Assembly (NCBI GenBank): GCA_020465985.1
Contig: JAANYP010000250.1
Coordinates: 221,168 to 285,167 of the forward strand
From: Centrapalus pauciflorus
Taxonomy: Eukaryota; Streptophyta; Magnoliopsida; Asterales; Asteraceae
Direction: 5' to 3'
Length of the DNA: 64,000 bases
Positions 58,852-64,000 of this stretch are shown here, piece by piece (the first letter of the stretch is position 1; the number at the start of each line of letters is the position of its first letter). The notes below the pieces were generated by a model. It did no database searches and was not told where the DNA came from. It saw only the letters and a program-made list of their open reading frames with translations. Position numbers and translations under genes: made by a program.

Positions 58852-59509
58852 TGTCAAGATCAAAATCACTACCTAAGATTAACTGGTTTGAATCAATCAG
58901 AGTATAAAACCAATAACCTTGTATTGAATCAAAGTCCAATTAAGAAGTTTGCGGAATAACACTTAACTGTTTTAAGAAAAGCTTTCAAAACAAATAACAC
59001 ATAAATATAATCAACAACCAAATCTTTTGTATTACCAAACTCAATGATTACAATCACCTCTAATCTGTTTGATTAGACGAAGAACACAGATTATTCTTAG
59101 GGTTTTACAACCTTAGAGGCTTCTGAAAACTTAATCAGAAAAGCAATAACAACTGAATCAAAAACTTGTACGTGCAAAAAACTTACAATAGAAAAACCTA
59201 TTCTATGTATATATAATGCCTTCTAATTTGTTTCCTTGAGAAACTCTGATTTCTCTGGTAGTAGATATGCTTGAATCTTCGAATATATATCTTTTCCTGA
59301 ATTTCAGAACTTTCTGTTTACCGAGCTGTTGAGCAGCTTGAAGACTATCTGTTGAGCAGCTTGAACTTGAACACTGGCAGCTTGAACTTTTGAACTAACA
59401 GTTCGAACTTTCTCAACTAGCAGCTTGAACTTTGTAATTATACAGAAAATCTACTAACAGTTTGAGAAATCTAACTAACAGCTTGACATACTTAGAATAT
59501 TTCCCAACA
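58852..59509 (-). repeat. Sirevirus-like 5' LTR
   Basis: 658 bp. It is the second copy of 48757-49385, with the same CAGCTTGAAC repeats (about 59330-59440). It has an extra segment around 59250-59290 (TCTCTGGTAGTAGATATGC). Confidence 0.9.
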
Positions 59510-60260
59510 GTTTAGACATGCCATATCGGTAATTTCCTAATGATTTTAGCAACTATCCTGGGGCAACCTATCAATCTGGTTCCGATGCAAACGTATCAGT
59601 TCCGCATCCTCTTATCCCAGATTTGAATGAAGAAGATGTGTCGTACAACGTTGATGGTTATATGGATTCTAACTTACATTTTTCACCGACGTTTAATGAT
59701 GGCACACAAACCAGGTATGGCCATCAAGAAGCTGGTACTTCAAATGCAAATTTAGGTGAACATTCAACATTTTAGCCAAATACTGTGCTACAAATTTTTT
59801 TGGTGCGTACGACAACACACAGTACGCACAACAGAGTCAAGTTGTAATCGACACGGGCAGTCCCTCACAACCTTTTCAGACACAGAGGGATACACAGTCT
59901 CAATTGCAACCAGATTCTAGTATGTTAACTCCTTCGTATCACAGTTTTTATTCCCCTAGATTTAGCTCTCCACAACCTCCACCAGTTCACATTCACGGAT
60001 TTACTAGCTTGGAGATGGGAGGTCCTTCATATGTTCGATCACCTGTACATTTTCATGAATTTCAATCGCCATTACAAAACCTAGACGATCATGGACTAAG
60101 TCAAGGCTGGATTCAACGAACCCTTGACGATAACCAATCCCAACCTGAAATCTAAACGACAGAAAATCCAACGCCACAAAGTACCATTGCTTCTAGACTT
60201 GATCGACGCCCTAACAGACAACAAGGCCATCATTGTAATATTTGTCCTACTCCCCCTTAG
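59510..60260 (+). pseudogene. PMD gene, 3' part after the Copia insertion
   Basis: Resumes the exon interrupted at 48756, after the duplicated GTTTA. It encodes a Ser/Pro/Gln-rich C-terminal tail (SNYPGATYQSGSDANVS, LIPDLNEEDVSYNVDGY, SFYSPRFSSPQPPPVHI). There are stops near 59530 and 59773, a frame change near 59800, and a TAA at 60153. The same frame continues beyond that TAA with PQSTIASRLDRRPNRQQGHH, CNICPTPP to a second stop at 60260. The long low-complexity tail is like those of transposon-borne PMD proteins. Confidence 0.65.
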
Positions 60261-60849
60261 TTTTTGATGTGAAAAAAACATTTGTATCGTATTGTAATAT
60301 TTTAAATTATAAATCAGTGGTTGAATTTATAGCTTTTGTATTTTAAATTTCATATTCTTTATTATTCGTTGACTGGATTAGGTTAATTTTTAGTAACATG
60401 AATTAGGCATGTGTATCATTTTTCTATTTATTTGAAGTTAAATAAAATCGGTTTGTTATATGAATTTAAACCAACATTTATATTTTAAAGTTTTAAAATT
60501 TTAAATTGATCCACATATATATTTAAACCAACGTTTATATTTTAAAGTTTTATAAAAATTAGTAATTAACCAATTATGTGTTAGATTGATCAAATTTTCA
60601 TATTTATAAGAATATGTCATGTCTGTTTAAATTTAAACAATTCATTCTAGCAATACTTGATATTTTTAAGACGAAACTTATATTGATATGGATAAAACCA
60701 CATTTCGACATACGTTAACCCAACGTTGGTAATCAAACATGCTAAACCTTAAGACAAACTACAATAAGATGCTAACAATCAAGACAATAAACAATAACAT
60801 GATAACCAATAATAGAAACACGTACATCCACCAACCAATCAATCTGAAT
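60261..60849. other. AT-rich spacer between convergent genes
   Basis: No coding region seen. It lies between the 3' ends of the PMD gene (plus) and the PB1-like gene (minus), so both terminators and poly(A) signals should be here. Confidence 0.55.
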
Positions 60850-61478
60850 CTAATTGCTAGATTCACCAAATCCATCATCATCTCTGGTAGACTCAACTAC
60901 CTCCTCATTATTGTCCATCATACGATATAGGATAGACAATGCCTTCAACCGGTTGTGCTCAGCCCGTGGTAGTCTTGGTGGATCATACAGATTATGCAGT
61001 TTCACATCAGAAATGTAAATTGAAATCAATTTATGTGTGGTCGTACTATTCAGCAGCCAATTCCAATGATAACCAGCATCTAACGGATGTAGATTTGAAT
61101 CCAAGTCAACACCAGTTACATGGTAGTAAAACCATTTGTTTTGATACCTTGGAGGGTATCCTAAAGCTTCTTGAAGAATGTCAGCTTTGAACTACCATTC
61201 ATTAAATTGATGTATTTTAACGCAATGAACGTAATGGATTTTGCCATTGATGTAATCTCGACCTGGCTTATTTGTGAAAACTCCGTTTACATGAACTTTG
61301 ATGCTAAAGACATCTTGAAACTCATCTGTTAAAGTGAAGCTATTTATAGATGCATAAAATAGTCAAAAAACTTAAATATAAAAAATTAAGAATATAAACT
61401 ACCGTAATGCTCAAGGTCAGGTCTCGGATCTTCTGGTCCAGAAATGTACCAACTTTTTGTTCCTGCACTTGAACTCAT
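60850..61478 (-). pseudogene. PB1-like domain protein gene, two exons
   Basis: Exon 1 (61403-61478, MSSSAGTKSWYISGPEDP) ends TACG/GTAGTT. Exon 2 (60850-61325) begins after TTTAACAG. Joined, they keep one frame: EFQDVFSIKVHVNGVFTN, GRDYINGKIHYVHCVKIHQ, LGYPPRYQNKWFYYHV, LHPLDAGYHWNWLLNSTTTH and ending DDDGFGESSN. This resembles the PB1-like domain that precedes the DNA-binding and catalytic domains of many plant MuDR-type transposases (KVHHGG..., KYIDGKV..., then LGY). One TAG (about 61192-61190) interrupts exon 2. It is divergent from the transposase, 0.7 kb away, so it may be a detached N-terminal module acting as a separate subunit; that is inference. Confidence 0.5.
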
Positions 61479-61593
61479 TTTTGTGAAGAAAGATATTTAG
61501 TCACTACGATTTTTGAACAAAGATATTAAGTCACTACGATCTGTGAACAAAAATTTAGTAAGACGGTCTATTTATAATGTATCGGCGTACGGT

Positions 61594-61838
61594 GACATTC
61601 GGTGTTCCTAAAACCAAATTACAGGGACTTGTCACCTCGGGCTGACAGAATCTTACTGTTCCTGACATTCGGTGTTCCTAACACCAAATTACAGGGACTT
61701 GTCACCTCCGGGCTGACAGAATCTTACTGTTCCTGACATTCGGTGATCCTAACACCAAATTACAGGGACTTGTCACCTCCGGGCTAACAGAATCTTACTG
61801 TTCCTGACATTCGGTGTTCCTAACACCAAATAACAGAA
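61594..61838 (+). repeat. 71-bp tandem repeat, about 3.5 copies
   Basis: Units starting GACATTCGGTGTTCCTAA at about 61594, 61662, 61733 and 61805 (last one partial), 68-72 bp each. They share GGGACTTGTCACCTC and GACAGAATCTTACTG. Copies are nearly identical, so the array is young. Confidence 0.92.
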
Positions 61839-61851
61839 ATGTTTCGGCTTA

Positions 61852-61954
<103 letters not shown>

Positions 61955-62186
61955 GAAAATGTATGGAAGAAATAACACCTTATCGTCCACAAATAATATT
62001 TTTCGATTCTAAAACTATATTTTTCTTATGGAGCCACATAGTCCATTTCTTGTTAATTTGTATTGGGGGGGTTGTGTGTCTTATACCAATGGTAGCGTTA
62101 TTTGTGATTCCAGAACCCATACTTCTACCATAGTTATTAACCAACGTATATCCTATAATTATTTTGTAGATTTGGTAACATCCTGA

Positions 62187-64000
62187 CTGCAAGTTAATAG
62201 AAGGGTATCCAAAGTTTGCTTGTACCTCCTATATCAGTTCCAAGGTATTGACATTCGATTGGAAGTTCTTGGCGATGAAAGCTTAGGCGTGTTGTACTAC
62301 TTGGCGAGCACACAACATCATTTTATGGGTCACATCGAAGTTATCTTGGAGGAACACAATCAAGCACCAACACAATCAATTTCATTTTTGGAACAGCTTC
62401 AACACATATCTGTTTCAGATGCTATGGACGTCAACCTCAATTATGATTTTGTTTCACAACATACTGCTTACACATATCAAGAATACAACGTAGGCCAAAC
62501 GGGGTTACCATTTTCACAGCAAATAAGTACTCAACAATGCAACTTTACTGAGCATCTAGAAAGTACACAACAATGTGATACTAGATTAGAAACCGTGTTA
62601 CATGGTTCTCAGTATCATGATGATCGTGAAGGCACCGCGACTTGCGGTGGGTTTGAAGATTCGGATGACTGTAGCTCTGAACATTCCGTACCGCAGGAAG
62701 AATCTGTTGATGAAGAATTACATCCCGACGCTGACGATGTCGAAGATGTGGAAGTTCCTTCTAAAAACATAGCAGTAGCAACTACTTCTGTGTTTCAACA
62801 AAACATGAACGAAAACGACTTACCAGATTGGGTTGAAGATGAGGAGTTAGAGATGTGGTGTCACACAACTAACATAATAAGGCGAAATATGTGCGTCAAG
62901 GGAATAGAAGAGCTTATATTTGCCATTAGAAGATGGAATATCCAACAAAATAGAGAGCTCTTTGTTGTGGAAAGCACACCCACCATCTTTAAAGCGAAGT
63001 GTTACACGACTCATAAACCTTCCCAGCAAGTTGTCCAAACACGCGAGTGCAAGTGGATCGTTCGTGCATCAAAGAAAAAGAAAAACAACCTGTGGCAAAT
63101 TTATAAGTGGGTGGATGCACATAATTGCTATGGGAGCGCCGTCCGCAACAATAATCGGTCCTTAAAATCGAAGGACATTGCTGTTAGTGTAAGCCATTTC
63201 GTAAGAGAAAGGATCGACATGCCTGTGAAACAAGTACAGGCCCTTATAAAGCATGAATTTAAAGTCGATGTGTCTTATATCAAAAGGGGTGGCATGGGCG
63301 AAAGAAGGCTATTGAGAATATTTATGGTAGTTGGGAAAGCAACTTCCAAGAGTTGCCAATGTACATCAAGGCATTACAGTCTGCAAACAAAGACACAATT
63401 GTTGAATGGCAACATCATCCTCAAAGCCATCCTGACTGTGCGACTTTCAAATATGTCTTTTGGAGTTTCAGACCTGCTATAAAAGCGTTTCAAAGATGTC
63501 ATCCGGTAATTTGTGTTGATGGAACACATTTGAGAGGTTCTTATAAAGGAAAGTTACTAACGGCAGTTACAAAAGATGCAAACAACCATGTGTTGCAAAT
63601 TGCATATGCTATCGTTGATGAAGAATCAAATGATAGTTGGGCATGGTTCTTTGAAATGTTTAGGTTGTACGTTGCCAATAGATCAACAGAGCCTTTGTGT
63701 GTAATTTCGGACAGACATAAAGGGATCATCAACGCAATGCAAAATCTGCATGATTGGATGGAGCCGTTTGCTTACCATCGTTATTGTCTGCGCCACGTAC
63801 GAAGCAATCTTATGACACAGTTCAATGTATCAACGTTGAAGAAACTATGTTAGGGCATGGGTTCTACAACCCAAAAGAGGAAGTACAAATATTTCGTTAG
63901 AGATTGCAGGCAACTAAATGAGGATGCTTGGAAGTATCTAAAGGAAATTGGTACAAATAAATGGACTCTTGTGCATGATCGTGATCATATGCGTTGGGGC
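62187..64000 (+). pseudogene. MuDR-type MULE transposase, runs off right edge
   Basis: Open from 62187 on. An acidic N-terminal part (DADDVEDVEVPSKN) is followed by the MuDR DNA-binding domain: IEELIFAIRRWNIQQNRELF, STPTIFKAKCYTTH, ECKWIVRASKKKKNNLWQIY and VRERIDMPVKQVQALIKHEF (62890-63270). A slip in the A4G4 run near 63285 moves the reading to another frame. The catalytic domain lies there: QRCHPVICVDGTHLRGSYKG (first Asp), KDANNHVLQIAYAIVDEE, WAWFFEMFRLYV and LCVISDRHKGIINAM (second Asp). A TAG replaces a Trp position at about 63850-63852, and the frame then continues with STTQKRKYKYFVRDCRQL to the window end. It is therefore an inactive copy, or a gene with an unrecognised intron. Missing beyond the edge are the catalytic Glu and the zinc knuckle. 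Confidence 0.85.

Larger units (their letters stand above)
48757..59509 (-). mobile_element. Sirevirus-like Copia element, 10.75 kb
   Basis: LTRs 48757-49385 and 58852-59509 (minus strand TGTTGGGAAATATTC to ATCTTGACA). The perfect 5-bp duplication GTTTA (48752-48756 and 59510-59514) shows that it inserted into the PMD gene. The primer-binding site is TGGTATCAGAGC type and the polypurine tract is AAGTTAGGGGGAGAT. Gene order is gag, protease, integrase, RT, RNase H (Copia order), then extra env-like frames before the 3' LTR. That layout with a long gag is the Sirevirus (SIRE/Maximus) plan. LTRs are similar but differ by an indel of about 30 bp near 59250. Confidence 0.9.

Overview
This is plant nuclear DNA, most likely from the Asteraceae and plausibly Lactuca. 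The evidence is very AT-rich non-coding DNA, GT-AG introns, dense nested retrotransposons of plant-only lineages (Tat, Athila, Tekay-like and Sirevirus-like), Helitrons with a CTAG end, Mutator-like elements (MULEs), and LTRs carrying the palindrome AACTCGCCGAGTT, which I associate with lettuce sequence. The family-level assignment is inference. No rRNA, tRNA gene, CRISPR array or bacterial feature was seen.

Region 1 (1-4140) holds the one convincing host gene: the 5' end of the gene for the B-block-binding subunit of TFIIIC, on the minus strand. Exon 1 (3541-3914) and exon 2 (305-689) join in phase. The 2.85 kb intron between them contains a MULE with a 9-bp target duplication and a short Helitron. 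The gene continues off the left edge. A perfect RNA polymerase III B-box lies just upstream of its ATG.

Region 2 (4141-15623) is a pile of DNA transposons and repeats. It holds nested Helitrons, a MULE whose right end has been amplified into a 703-bp tandem triplication, and a run of unrelated inverted-repeat elements that all sit inside TA microsatellites. It also has a large array of CTACGTAG palindromes, a truncated LTR element and a 21-bp minisatellite.

Region 3 (15624-28292) is a Ty3/gypsy Tat element with 5-bp target duplication GTACA. Its pol has been replaced by two Tekay-like gypsy fragments in head-to-head orientation (17220-26188). It keeps a broken gag and a broken antisense gene.

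Region 4 (28818-44381) is a minus-strand Athila element (duplication GATTG) with decayed gag-pol, two divergent accessory genes and a nested solo LTR (duplication ACCTA). It had inserted into the LTR of a Copia element, whose broken gag ends at about 47102.

Region 5 (47103-64000) is the most unusual. It holds a spliced plant mobile domain (PMD) gene, a divergent gene resembling a PB1-like domain protein, and a MuDR-type transposase. Together they look like one large multi-gene MULE. All three genes carry lesions. The PMD gene is split by a 10.75 kb Sirevirus-like Copia element (48757-59509, duplication GTTTA) that has its own 635-codon env-like reading frame. The MULE continues off the right edge.
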